Of a DNA stretch of 64,000 nucleotides, positions 29,281 through 37,970 are shown piece after piece. Source of the stretch: CAVPMW01 sp963706515 (GTDB lineage Bacteria > Chloroflexota > Anaerolineae > Anaerolineales > UBA4823); NCBI GenBank assembly GCA_963706515.1, contig CAVPMW010000006.1:1-64000 (forward strand), given 5' to 3'. The translations under genes and the position numbers were made by a program. The number at the start of each line of letters is the position of its first letter. Position 1 is the first letter of the stretch. The notes under the pieces are model-generated. The model saw nothing but the letters and a program-made list of their open reading frames with translations. It did not search any database and was not told the origin of the DNA.

Positions 29281-29869
29281 TCACGACCCTGACCCGACCT
29301 GCTCCCTCAGCAGCGCCTGGATGGCGGCCTCGGTCTGCTCGTAATTCCCTTCGCCGATAGCCTCGTAGCGCAGGTGCCCCTGCTTGTCGATCAGGTACAT
29401 CGTGGGCCAGTATTGCGTACGGTACGCCTGCCAGGTCTCACCCTGGTTGTCCTGCGCTACCGGATAAAGGATCTCCTCGCGCTCGACGGCGGATTTCAAG
29501 TTGTCTAGTTGGGCTTCGTAAGCGAACTCAGGGTAATGGTTGCCGATGACCACCAGGCCCTGGTCGGCATACTCTGTGTACCAATCTTTTAATGACGGGA
29601 TCACGTGCTGGCAGTTGATGCAGCCAAAGGTCCACATATCCAGCAGGACGACCTTGCCGCGCAGGTCCGCCAGGCGCAGCGGCTGGTCGGTATTCAACCA
29701 GACATCGTTAGTTAGCTCCGGGGCTTCGCCATAATCCGGCAGGTCGGCGGGCGCCGCTGTTTGCCGGGACGCAGCGTTCAACTTGCGTGCTGACAGCTCC
29801 ACTGGCTGCAAGCCCGCAGGCTGCCAACCCGAATGCAACCAATACCAGTAAACCGTAACGGATACCCAT
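29281..29869 (-). CDS. TlpA-like thioredoxin-fold lipoprotein, frameshifted
   Basis: The ATG at 29869 follows GGAGG; MGIRYGLLVLVAFGLAAC is a lipoprotein signal with the lipobox LAAC. A frame change near 29780 leads to the redoxin domain: RLADLRGKVVLLDMWTFGC, the active site WTFGCINCQHVIPSL (CxxC), and QYWPTMYLIDKQGHLRY with the cis-Pro. Thiol-disulfide exchange outside the membrane is expected. About 195 residues. Confidence 0.85.
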
Positions 29870-29940
29870 ATTTACCTCCATCATTCCGGCGAATAAAGCT
29901 CGCCTGGAGGTTATTCTACAGCAGAGAGATTACACAAAGC

Positions 29941-30957
29941 TTACGTGGGGTTTTCTGAATGCCACAGCTCGAGCAGCTGCCGCTCGCGCTCGGGCGCCAG
30001 CCCGGCCTGCCAGGGACGGTCCGCGGGGCGCTCAGCCAGCCAATCCAGGGTAGCCCGGATAGTCTCGCCCAGCGGGCGGTAGCTGAGCCCGGCAGCCTCG
30101 GCTTTCTGCGAGCTGATCGTGAAGAAGCCGGCGCTGTCTGGGTCCGACTCCGGGATCCACAGGGGCAGCTCCGTCCACGGCTCAACGCCCTGACCGAGCA
30201 GGAAGCTCTCGCTCACCCAGGTGAGCTGCGCCTGGCTGCCCGCCTCCTGGCGGCAGGCTTCCAGCAGCGCCTGCATGGTCAGAATCCCTGAGGCGCCGCC
30301 GGCGTTGAACACCCCTGTCTGCCGCGCTTCGACCATGCGCACCAGCCATTCTGCCAGGTCGCGCACGTCGATGAACTGGACGCTGCGCGCGGGCCTGCCG
30401 GGGGCGAGCACCTCGCCGCCGCGTCGCAGGCGGTAGGGCCAGTAGCTGAAGCGGTCGCTGAAGTCATGCGGTCCGACGATCAAGCCGGGGCGCACGACCA
30501 GCGCTCGCCCGGGGAAAGCCTCCTCGACAGCGCGCTCGCACAATACCTTGAGTGGACCGTAGGTCTCGCCGGTGATCTCCTCGACGCTCTCGTCCGCCAG
30601 GCGACCCAGCGGGTAAGCTTCAGTGATGCCATCCTGGCGGGCGTCGGCGTAAACCGAGAGGGTGGAAACGAAGGTGTAGTGCTCGACGGAGGGCGCCAGC
30701 AGCTCCGCCGACTGGCGGACGATACGCGGCACGTAGCCGCAGGTGTCGATGACGGCGTCCCAGGATCGTCCGGCCAGAGCCTGCAAGCCGCCATCGCGGT
30801 CTCCGTCACGGTCTCCGTAGAGCTGCTCCACTTCGGGGAAGAGGCTGGGGTCAGACTGGCCGCGGTTGAACAGGGTGAGCTGGTGGCCCCTCTCCAGGGC
30901 GGCTTCCACCAGGGCGCGGCCCAGGAAGCGGGTGCCGCCCAGGATCAGGATGCGCAT
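29941..30957 (-). CDS. NAD-dependent epimerase/dehydratase (extended SDR)
   Basis: 338 residues, intact. Nucleotide-binding start MRILILGGTRFLGRALVEAA, WDAVIDTCGYVP, FVSTLSVYAD (catalytic Ser/Thr), YGPLK as the YxxxK catalytic pair, and LVVRPGLIVGPHD. It resembles the isoflavone-reductase/CSP41-like atypical SDR group. A nucleotide sugar is a likely substrate, but this is not proven by sequence. A duplicated GDRD pair lies at residues ~48-55. Confidence 0.85.
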   Translation of the reverse strand: MRILILGGTRFLGRALVEAALERGHQLTLFNRGQSDPSLFPEVEQLYGDRDGDRDGGLQALAGRSWDAVIDTCGYVPRIVRQSAELLAPSVEHYTFVSTLSVYADARQDGITEAYPLGRLADESVEEITGETYGPLKVLCERAVEEAFPGRALVVRPGLIVGPHDFSDRFSYWPYRLRRGGEVLAPGRPARSVQFIDVRDLAEWLVRMVEARQTGVFNAGGASGILTMQALLEACRQEAGSQAQLTWVSESFLLGQGVEPWTELPLWIPESDPDSAGFFTISSQKAEAAGLSYRPLGETIRATLDWLAERPADRPWQAGLAPERERQLLELWHSENPT

Positions 30958-31289
30958 GGGGAATACTCGCTATAGATGGGAAAGTGTATGCGTTTCATAG
31001 AATACCGTATTACCATTTTCCTCAATTTTAATAGAAAAACTCGAATTTAAGTATTTAGCTAAGGACTAACGAAAATCACTGCGATGATAGACATCTGGGT
31101 TAAATCCTGCTAAACTGAGGTAGCTGAATTCGTTAGCACAGATCAAGGTGGGGAACCAATAATGGGGAACACTCAAACCAGGTCGCCTACGCACAGGCAG
31201 CTCAGCATTCTAAGAGACAATCAAGAGACAGGCTCAACGGGCAAGGCTGTTGCGCGAATTGCTGCCCTGAATAATCATTATCCCTCGTT

Positions 31290-32723
31290 ATGGACCCGAA
31301 GATGCCGGTGATTAATTTAGGTAAGCTTCAGGAAGCAATCATTGCCATTGGCATCGGTCTTTTTTGCATACAGCCTACCTCGGCTGCCTCCGGATTAAGC
31401 ATAAACTTTTTACCCAAGCTCGATCCATCCCAGGATGCTTCAGTCAATTTGACCACAAGGCGCATGGATAATCTCGCACCCACCGCGGTTCCCGGTCCCT
31501 GGGTCAGTTTTCCAGCCCCAGGTGAACATACCCTCTTGTCCGCTGCCTTCCCTGCCGAAGATCACGGTTGGGCGGTTGGTTTGGCAGGACAAATATTGGA
31601 ATGGAATGGTAATGAGTGGAAGAGGATTGAATCAGGTGTCGTGGATAATCTCCACGACATAGATTGTTTGACAGAAAATGATTGCTGGGTTGTCGGAACG
31701 CGTGGGATGATCTTGCATTGGGACGGAAGCGCTTGGCGTATGATTCCTTCACCTACTCACTATGATTTGTATTCGGTTGATTTTCTGAATCACAATCTCG
31801 GCTGGATTGCAGGTGGAATGATCGCAGATGACATTGAGCACTTTACCGCAAATCGGATTATTCTTAAGTGGGATGGCAACTCCTGGAAGAGAGTGCCAAC
31901 TCCATATGTATACCCTCTGGCATTCTCTCTCGATGCAATCGCCATGGTCGATGAGAACGATGGGTGGGCAACTGGTACAGGAAATTTATTACACTGGAAT
32001 GGTACTCGGTGGCTCGAACAACAATATTTGAGCTTACCGGACCCTGAAAAGGAAATCAGTTTTAAGTCAATTGCAGTCTTAAGTAAGGATGATATTTGGA
32101 TGGTAGGTGACGCTAGTAGCATTGACGCGGAAAATGCCTTTATTTTGGCAGGTGCCATTTACCATTGGGATGGAAAGCAATGGAAAGAAGTGAAACGTAC
32201 AACTCTTCCTTTATCCTCAATAACGATGGTCAATCCTGTCTATGGTTGGGCGGTTGGAGGTGATGATCAGACGAATATTGGGCGATCTATCCTCCTCTTT
32301 TGGAATGGGACTGATTGGGAGGAAATCCCTACACCTGCCCATTATCCTTTACAGTTTGTTTGGATGAAGGACACGAATCATGGCTGGCTCTTTTCTGGGG
32401 GTACAAACCCTAATTCAGGATTTGAAGGTGAGGTATTTCGATATCAGAAGGTGAACGCCTTGCCTACCCCATCTTCAACTGTTACGCGTGTCGCCACACC
32501 ATCCCAGACTCCATCAGCCAATCCAGATGCAACATCAACTGTACGCGTGACGGCAATATCTACTGTAACCAACATCCCTGCGACAGTAACACCTTATCCA
32601 CCTACCTCAATCCCACAATCGCGCCAGAGCCAAGCGAATGCGACCCAGATTTCAATTATTGTACTCATGATTCTGGGTATAGCCGCTGTCTTCCTGATCC
32701 TGTACAGAAGACGCCGGAGCTAA
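31290..32723 (+). CDS. Secreted beta-propeller-like protein with C-terminal anchor
   Basis: 477 residues. An N-terminal hydrophobic segment (AIIAIGIGLFCIQPTSAASG) acts as a signal. About six propeller-type repeats each carry G-W-A-V-G and W-N-G-N-E-W style motifs (HGWAVGLAGQILEWNGNEWK, CWVVGTRGMILHWDGSAWR, GWATGTGNLLHWNGTRW). A Ser/Thr/Pro-rich stalk follows, then a TM helix and RRRRS, as in surface-anchored proteins. The DNA is clearly more AT-rich than its neighbours. The start is weak: ATG 31290 or 31302, no good SD. The 330 bp upstream hold a 49-codon ORF from 31162 that I do not trust. Confidence 0.72.
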   Translation: MDPKMPVINLGKLQEAIIAIGIGLFCIQPTSAASGLSINFLPKLDPSQDASVNLTTRRMDNLAPTAVPGPWVSFPAPGEHTLLSAAFPAEDHGWAVGLAGQILEWNGNEWKRIESGVVDNLHDIDCLTENDCWVVGTRGMILHWDGSAWRMIPSPTHYDLYSVDFLNHNLGWIAGGMIADDIEHFTANRIILKWDGNSWKRVPTPYVYPLAFSLDAIAMVDENDGWATGTGNLLHWNGTRWLEQQYLSLPDPEKEISFKSIAVLSKDDIWMVGDASSIDAENAFILAGAIYHWDGKQWKEVKRTTLPLSSITMVNPVYGWAVGGDDQTNIGRSILLFWNGTDWEEIPTPAHYPLQFVWMKDTNHGWLFSGGTNPNSGFEGEVFRYQKVNALPTPSSTVTRVATPSQTPSANPDATSTVRVTAISTVTNIPATVTPYPPTSIPQSRQSQANATQISIIVLMILGIAAVFLILYRRRRS

Positions 32724-32754
32724 GTCTTAACATAAATTCGGGTCACGATCTGTC

Positions 32755-32938
32755 AAAACATGCCACACCCTGAATTTATTGTTCAGCCTTCGTGGAAGGG
32801 GAAAATACGGAAAAATGGATGAATTGCGGGCGAATGCCCGCAATTCATCCATTTTTCCGATACTAAACCCTCCCCCGTTTTTTGGGGGAGGGTAGGGTGG
32901 GGTGGGGGGTAATATCTAGGCGTCCCATAAAGATTAAA
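32755..32938. mobile_element. MITE-like palindromic element, copy B
   Basis: Left end AAACATGCCACACCCTGAAT (about 32756), central 24-bp stem 32808-32831 / 32836-32859 (loop GAAT), a GC block 32865-32893, and a right end reading AAAGATTAAATCC where the element merges with the MFS gene. It sits between convergent genes and supplies the MFS 3' end. Confidence 0.82.
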
Positions 32939-34266
32939 TCCCTCAGTCCGCCGGCGAGGGCTCGCTCGCCAGACGGAGCATCGCTCTCCGCGGCTGCCAG
33001 CGCCGGGTGGCGCGAGTCTTCGATGTGCATGATCGCCGGCACGAACGAGGCCGCGACCGCCATCAGGACGGTGGCGAGCCCACCCACCCGGAACCAGACC
33101 TGCACGCCGAATTTATCCGCCAGCGGTCCGGCAAGCAGCAGCCCCAGGGGGGCAACCGCGTGGGCAAAGGAGACGATGATGGTGAAGACGCGCCCCTGCA
33201 TCTCGGGGGCGACGATCGCCTGCACCATGGCGAACAGCGGTCCATCCACGATCGGGCCGCCGAAGCCGACCACGAACATCAGCGCAACCGCCACCAGGAA
33301 GTAGCCGGAGGGCACGTAGCCCACCCCGAGCATGCCGGCGCCGATCAGCACCAGCCCGAGCAGCGAGGTGACGATGCGCCGCTTGAACCCGCCCCAGATG
33401 CCGAGCGCCAGCCCGCCGGCTACCACGCCGACCCCCCAGGCCGACTCCAGCCAGGCGAGCTGAAAGGCCTGCCCGTGGAAATAGCGCGTGACCAGGATCG
33501 GCATCAGGCTGGTGGCAGGTGTGAGCAGCAGGTTGATCAAAGTCGCCAGGATCAGGATATAGACCATCCCGGGCCAGGTGAACACGTAGCGCCAGCCCAG
33601 GCGGAAATCCTGCCAGAAGGATGGCGCCGCCTCACCCTTGGCGCCCAAATCGCTGCGCACCGGCTGCGGGATGCTCACCACCAGCAGGGTGCCGATGGCG
33701 ATCATGGCTGTGAGGATATCGATGGACAGGATGCCCTGCATGGGCAGCACGACCAGCAGCAGCGCTCCCAGCGGAGCTGCCCCGATATTGAGCAGGCCGT
33801 TGAGCGCCTGGTTGGCGCCCTGGACGCGCGCCAGGTGCTCCTGGGGCACCATCAGGGAGGTCGAGGCAGCCATGGCGGGCCAGTGGAAACCTCCCAGCGC
33901 CGAGCGCAGGAACAGCAGCAGGTAAACCTGCCAGACCTGCACGTTCCCCAGGTAGAAGAGCAGCGCCAGGACCAGGGTCGCCAGGGCGATCAAGCCATCC
34001 GCGCAAACCATCACCCAGCGCCGGTTCCAGCGGTCCACTAAAGTGCCGGCGATCGGCCCGATGAACACATTGGGCAGCAGGCCCACCAGGGTAGCGGTAG
34101 CCAGCACGGTGGCTGAGCCGGTGGTCTGGGTCAGCCACCAGATCAGAGCGAACTGGACGAGCTGGCTGCCGAGCAAGGAGGCTGCCTGCCCGCCCCAGAC
34201 CGTAAAGAAGGGGGTTTTCCAATTTTTAGGGATGGGGTATGCCTGGGTATCCATCGTTTGGCTCAC
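32863..34266 (-). CDS. MFS transporter (MFS_3/enterobactin-exporter-like)
   Basis: 467 residues, twelve TM helices. FFTVWGGQAASLLGSQLVQF and ALIWWLTQTTGSATVLATA are typical of the macrolide/enterobactin efflux-like group; the loop motif GTLVDRWNRRWVMV is present. Drug or siderophore export is likely, substrate unknown. The last ~25 residues (FMGRLDITPHPTLPSPKKRG) are encoded by the neighbouring MITE-like element, so the original stop has been replaced. A strong promoter lies at 34301-34328. Confidence 0.88.
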   Translation of the reverse strand: MSQTMDTQAYPIPKNWKTPFFTVWGGQAASLLGSQLVQFALIWWLTQTTGSATVLATATLVGLLPNVFIGPIAGTLVDRWNRRWVMVCADGLIALATLVLALLFYLGNVQVWQVYLLLFLRSALGGFHWPAMAASTSLMVPQEHLARVQGANQALNGLLNIGAAPLGALLLVVLPMQGILSIDILTAMIAIGTLLVVSIPQPVRSDLGAKGEAAPSFWQDFRLGWRYVFTWPGMVYILILATLINLLLTPATSLMPILVTRYFHGQAFQLAWLESAWGVGVVAGGLALGIWGGFKRRIVTSLLGLVLIGAGMLGVGYVPSGYFLVAVALMFVVGFGGPIVDGPLFAMVQAIVAPEMQGRVFTIIVSFAHAVAPLGLLLAGPLADKFGVQVWFRVGGLATVLMAVAASFVPAIMHIEDSRHPALAAAESDAPSGERALAGGLRDLIFMGRLDITPHPTLPSPKKRGRV

Positions 34267-34300
34267 TTATCGATCAATCTCTGTTAATTATTATAAAAGT

Positions 34301-34386
34301 ATTATATCGAAAATTGAATATATGTCAAGTGTTTTTTAATATTATTTAAACATAATATAATATAAATTGAATATCATATTGAATAT
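34301..34386 (-). promoter_or_regulatory. MFS promoter with TTGAATAT repeats
   Basis: On the minus strand, TTGACA (34328-34323), a 16-bp spacer and TATAAT (34306-34301) form a consensus promoter. TTGAATAT occurs inside the spacer (34314), and twice more at 34367 and 34379, which suggests a repressor operator array. The divergent spacer to 34550 also has two copies of ATCATCCCCCGGC-like sequence near 34425-34460. Confidence 0.6.
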
Positions 34387-34550
34387 TCGTGGCGGGAGTT
34401 TGATTCCCTGCAGGATCTCATCCGGGGATTTCATCCCCCGGCGAGATATCATCCCCCGGCTAGATTAGGCGGCACGAAAAATGCACGAAAATTGGATATA
34501 TCTGCGTGCAATTATCCGGTAAAATCGAGTGCTAACCATTGGGAGGAGTT

Positions 34551-35438
34551 ATGAACGAGAGCGATAAACTGACCGAGGTTTACCAGTCCGCCAAGGAAAT
34601 CCCCTTCGATTTCACCGATAAATTCATCTTCTTCAGCGATTGCCACCGCGGCGATAACAGCTGGGCGGACGATTTCGCCCACAACCAGAACATGCTCTTC
34701 TACGCCCTGGAGCATTACCTGAAGGAAGGCTTTACTTACATTGAAGTGGGCGACGGCGACGAGCTGTGGGAGAACAGCGACTTCGGCGAGATCCGCAGGG
34801 CGCACAGCCATATCTTCTGGCTGCTGCAGCAGTTCTACCAGGCGGGGCGGCTGCACCTCATGTGGGGCAACCACGACCTGGAGCGGGCTGACCCGGCCCG
34901 GGTGCGGGATACGCTGTACACCTATCACGATGAGCGCAGCGGGCAGACCCTGCCGCTCTTCGACGGCATCCAGCTCAACGAAGGGATCATCCTGCGCAAT
35001 ACCAGCAACGACCACAGCCTGTTCCTGGCCCACGGGCACCAGGTCGACCCGATCAATTACAAGTGGTGGAAGGTCAACCGCTTCATCGTGCGCTATTACT
35101 GGCGCAACGTGCAGGTCTTAGGCGTGCGCGATCCCACCAGCCCGGCGGAGAACGAGAAGAAGCGCAACAAAGTCGAACAGCGGCTGGTGGACTGGGCGCA
35201 GAGCCACCGCCAGATCACCATCGCCGGGCACACCCACCGGCCGCGCTTCCCCAAGAAAGACGAGCCGCCTTATTTCAACATCGGGAGCTGCGTCCACCCG
35301 CGCTGCATCACCGGCATCGAAGTGCAGAACGGGGAAATTATACTGGTGAAGTGGTCGGTCGAGCCGGATGAGAACGCCCATCTCTACGTGGTGCGCGAGG
35401 TTATCGACCACGAATCGATCCAGGCGTATTATCGCTAA
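34551..35438 (+). CDS. Calcineurin-like metallophosphoesterase
   Basis: 295 residues; the ATG at 34551 follows GGAGGAG. All five metal motifs are present: FFSDCHRGD, EVGDGDELWE, WGNHDLE, LAHGHQVD and IAGHTHRP. This set resembles UDP-2,3-diacylglucosamine hydrolase relatives, but the organism is not expected to make typical lipid A, so the substrate is open. Its 3' end converges with and just overlaps the SUI1 gene. Confidence 0.87.
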   Translation: MNESDKLTEVYQSAKEIPFDFTDKFIFFSDCHRGDNSWADDFAHNQNMLFYALEHYLKEGFTYIEVGDGDELWENSDFGEIRRAHSHIFWLLQQFYQAGRLHLMWGNHDLERADPARVRDTLYTYHDERSGQTLPLFDGIQLNEGIILRNTSNDHSLFLAHGHQVDPINYKWWKVNRFIVRYYWRNVQVLGVRDPTSPAENEKKRNKVEQRLVDWAQSHRQITIAGHTHRPRFPKKDEPPYFNIGSCVHPRCITGIEVQNGEIILVKWSVEPDENAHLYVVREVIDHESIQAYYR

Positions 35439-35770
35439 CCCCCGCTGAACTTGGTCTTGTAGCCCAGCGCCCGCAGCGTATCTGCCGCTTGCTGGCGGTG
35501 GTCCCCTTGAATTTCGATCGTCCCATCCTTGACCGTCCCGCCGCTGCCGCAGGCCTGCTTCAAGCGGGATGCCAGGGCTTTCATGTCCTCCGGGGTGAGC
35601 TGCAGGTCGTACACCACGGTGACCGTCTTGCCGCCCCTGCCTTTGGTCTCCCGGCGGATAGCGGCTGTCTGCTCGCCCGGCGGCAGGCTCTTCCCTTTGG
35701 AGGGCGGTTTGCGCTCGTTGAAGCCTTCTTCCGTGGAGTAAACCACCGGACGGTCGTCTTTTTTAGCCAT
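35435..35770 (-). CDS. SUI1/YciH-family translation initiation factor-like protein
   Basis: 111 residues from the ATG at 35770 (GAGGG upstream). A charged N-terminus (MAKKDDRPVVYSTEEGF) is followed by the SUI1 domain: RRETKGRGGKTVTVVYDLQL, KALASRLKQACGSGGTVKDG and IEIQGDHRQQAADTLRALGY. This matches bacterial YciH, an eIF1-like protein thought to check initiation fidelity. It lies downstream of the THUMP methyltransferase. Confidence 0.92.
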   Translation of the reverse strand: MAKKDDRPVVYSTEEGFNERKPPSKGKSLPPGEQTAAIRRETKGRGGKTVTVVYDLQLTPEDMKALASRLKQACGSGGTVKDGTIEIQGDHRQQAADTLRALGYKTKFSGG

Positions 35771-35795
35771 TTCGCAGCCCTCGTCCTGCTGCCGC

Positions 35796-36987
35796 TCAGC
35801 CCGGCACACGGCCTAGATAAAGCCGCACCGGGATGCCGCCGTTGACTGTGGAGATGGAGCTCTCCACCGGCAGGTGGGTCTGCCGCGCCAGGGCAGCCTC
35901 GCTGCACAGGAAAGCGAAGCGCCAGCCCGGGCACTTATGCAGCAGCACTTCCCCGAAGCGGGCATACAGGTTGCGCAGGTCCTGCCCGACGCTCAGCCGC
36001 ACCCCATACGGCGGGTTGGTGACCACCCAGCCCTGCCCCTGCGGCTCGATCGCCGAGATCGCCCGGCAGGAAAAATCGATCGCCTCGGCCACACCGGCGC
36101 GTGCGGCGTTGTCGCGCGCCAGCTCGATCGCCCCGGCGTCGCGGTCGGAGGCCTGGATGGATGGGATTCCACCCGGCGCCAGGCGCCCGGCTTCCGCCTG
36201 GATGCGTCCCCACAACCCTGCGTCAAAATTTGGCCAGCTCATGAAGGCAAAGCGGCGGTCGCCTCCCGGGGCGAGGCGCGCGGCCATCAAGGCGCCCTCG
36301 ATCGGGATGGTGCCCGAGCCGCAGAATGGGTCGAGCAGCGGCGCGGCGGCGTCCCAGCCGGCAGCCAGCAGTATCCCCGCCGCCAGGGTCTCGCGCAGGG
36401 GCGCTTTGGCCGTCGCCAGGCGGTAGCCGCGGCGGTGCAGGCTGGCGCCCGAGGTATCCAGGCTGATCGTGCATTCGTCGTGGAAAAAGCGCACCACCAC
36501 CAGCTGCACTTGCGCCGCCTCCTCTTCCTCATCGAATGGCTGGAGCGGAGCCGGCTGCCCGACCTGCTCGCCGATGGCGGCAGCCACCCGCTCCGCCACC
36601 GCGTCCGAGTGGTACAGGCGCGACTTGTGGCAGGTCACCCGCAGCGCCACAGGCTGACCGGGCTTCAGGTAAGCGCGCCCAGTCCAGGCGGCGGGCTTTC
36701 TTGTGCAGCTCGTAAAAGGCCACCGCGCGGAACTCGCCCAGGCGCAGCAGCACCCGGGTAGCCGTGCGCAGGTGCAGGTTGGCGCGGTAGATGTCCGCCA
36801 GGCTGCCGCGGAACTCCACCCCGCCGCCCTGGTCTGCCGCCCAGGAGGTCTCTTCCTCCGCAGCGCTCGCCTCCGGGAGGATCGCCAGCCCCAGCCCTTC
36901 CAGCTCGCCCTGCAAGAACGGCTTCAGCCCGGGGGCCGAGACCGCAAACAGGCGCTGTACGCTCGAGCTATCTATATGCTCCGGCAT
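35796..36987 (-). CDS. THUMP-domain RNA methyltransferase (RlmL/Trm14-like), frameshifted
   Basis: About 397 residues. N-terminal LFAVSAPGLKPFLQGELEGL and the THUMP region (YRANLHLRTATRVLLRLGEF). A frame change near 36660 leads to KPGQPVALRVTCHKSRLYHS. The methyltransferase has LLDPFCGSGTIPIEGALMAA, the SAM acidic loop QASDRDAGAIELARDN and the catalytic NPPYG (VVTNPPYGVRLS), as in N2-guanine methylating enzymes of rRNA or tRNA. It follows the thioesterase gene by 3 bp. Confidence 0.88.
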
Positions 36988-36990
36988 GGT

Positions 36991-37482
36991 CTATTCCGCT
37001 GAGCTCTGCACCAGCTCGTTGAGCATGGCATCCGGCACCTGCACGGCGACGGCCTCGCCCCGCACGCAGATTTCACCCCGGGCGAACAGGCTGCATTCCA
37101 CCACCACTTTGCGCCCTTTGATCTCCTTTACCCGGGCGCGCACTTCCAGGGGCACGCCCAGCGGAGTCGGTTTCAGGTAATCCACGTGTAACGAGGCGGT
37201 CAGGAAGCGCAAGGGAGGCTGGGTATCCATCGCCCGGCCTTCCGCCCGGTAGGCTGCCGCGGCAGCCGTCCCGGTGCTGTGACAGTCGATCAGCGAGGCG
37301 AGCAGCCCGCCGTAGACGTAGCCGGGCACGGCGATGTGGTAGGGCCGCGGCTGGAAGATGCACACCGCTTCCTCGCCATCCCAGTAGCTTTTGATCTGCA
37401 GCCCCTGCTCGTTCAGCCGCCCGCAGCCGTAGCAGTAGCTGAGCGGGTCGGGGTAATAGTCCTGGAAGGCTTTCTCCGGCAT
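36991..37482 (-). CDS. PaaI-family hot-dog thioesterase
   Basis: 163 residues from the ATG at 37482 with GGAGG upstream. YCYGCGRLNEQGLQIKSYW, YVYGGLLASLIDCHSTGTAA (hot-dog helix with the catalytic Asp/Gly region), RFLTASLHVDYLKPTPLGVP and GRKVVVECSLFARGEICVRG match the PaaI/DUF4442 acyl-CoA thioesterases. Co-directional with the THUMP methyltransferase. Its promoter TATAAT lies in the repeat block at 37501-37526. Confidence 0.85.
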   Translation of the reverse strand: MPEKAFQDYYPDPLSYCYGCGRLNEQGLQIKSYWDGEEAVCIFQPRPYHIAVPGYVYGGLLASLIDCHSTGTAAAAAYRAEGRAMDTQPPLRFLTASLHVDYLKPTPLGVPLEVRARVKEIKGRKVVVECSLFARGEICVRGEAVAVQVPDAMLNELVQSSAE

Positions 37483-37500
37483 GGGGTGATTTACCTCCGA

Positions 37501-37922
37501 GTTAATTCTATTATATCCGCACAGGCCGCGCCTGGTTCCCGGACTCATTCGTGATGCCTCGCGTTAGGTAGACCGGACTCCATCCTACCCTTAGAATCCG
37601 CTAAATAAGTGGAGTTGCCGGATGATATAATGGCTTTGCGAACATCCTGGTTCAAGAACTTATATCGTGATGCCTCGCGTTAGGTAGACCGGAACTCCAT
37701 GCTGTCCTAAAATCCGCTAAATAAGTGGAGTTGCCGGATGATATAATGGCCTGCGAACAGCAGGCAGGGTAAGTTAATCGTATTATATCCGCACAGGCTG
37801 CGCTGGTTACGTCCATCTGCGTGAGCCTCGCCGTTAGGTAGAGCGGACTTATGCTGCCGCTAGGATCGCTAATAAGTGGTCGCAGGATGATCAATGGCTT
37901 GCGGACAGCAGGCAGGGTTTAA
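37501..37922. repeat. Three-copy structured repeat (~105-165 bp units)
   Basis: Units start near 37501, 37667 and 37773. Units 1 and 3 begin with a shared 26-bp block (37501-37526, 37773-37798; two mismatches) holding TATTATATCCGCACAGGC. All three then carry GTGATGCCTCGCGTTAGGTAG-like sequence and a hairpin closing CCGGA-CTCCA / TGGAG-TTGCCGG; in unit 3 the arms change to GCGGACTTA / TAAGTGGTCGC but still pair. They end with GATGATATAATGGC and GCGAACAGCAGGCAGGG. No ORF is supported here. Confidence 0.85.
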
Positions 37923-37970
37923 TGATGGCTGATCGCCTATTTTAATAATAAATATTAAGCCATTTTCCCA

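Noticed and set aside
31162..31311. 49-codon ORF before the propeller gene
   Set aside because: It has no recognisable features and overlaps the next start; composition does not distinguish it from chance.
33007..34041. 344-codon plus-strand frame opposite the MFS gene
   Set aside because: His/Gln/Arg-rich shadow of a gene with twelve clear TM helices on the other strand.
37501..37922. CRISPR array
   Set aside because: The three repeats are long, imperfect and carry no spacers of constant length; no cas genes are in the window.
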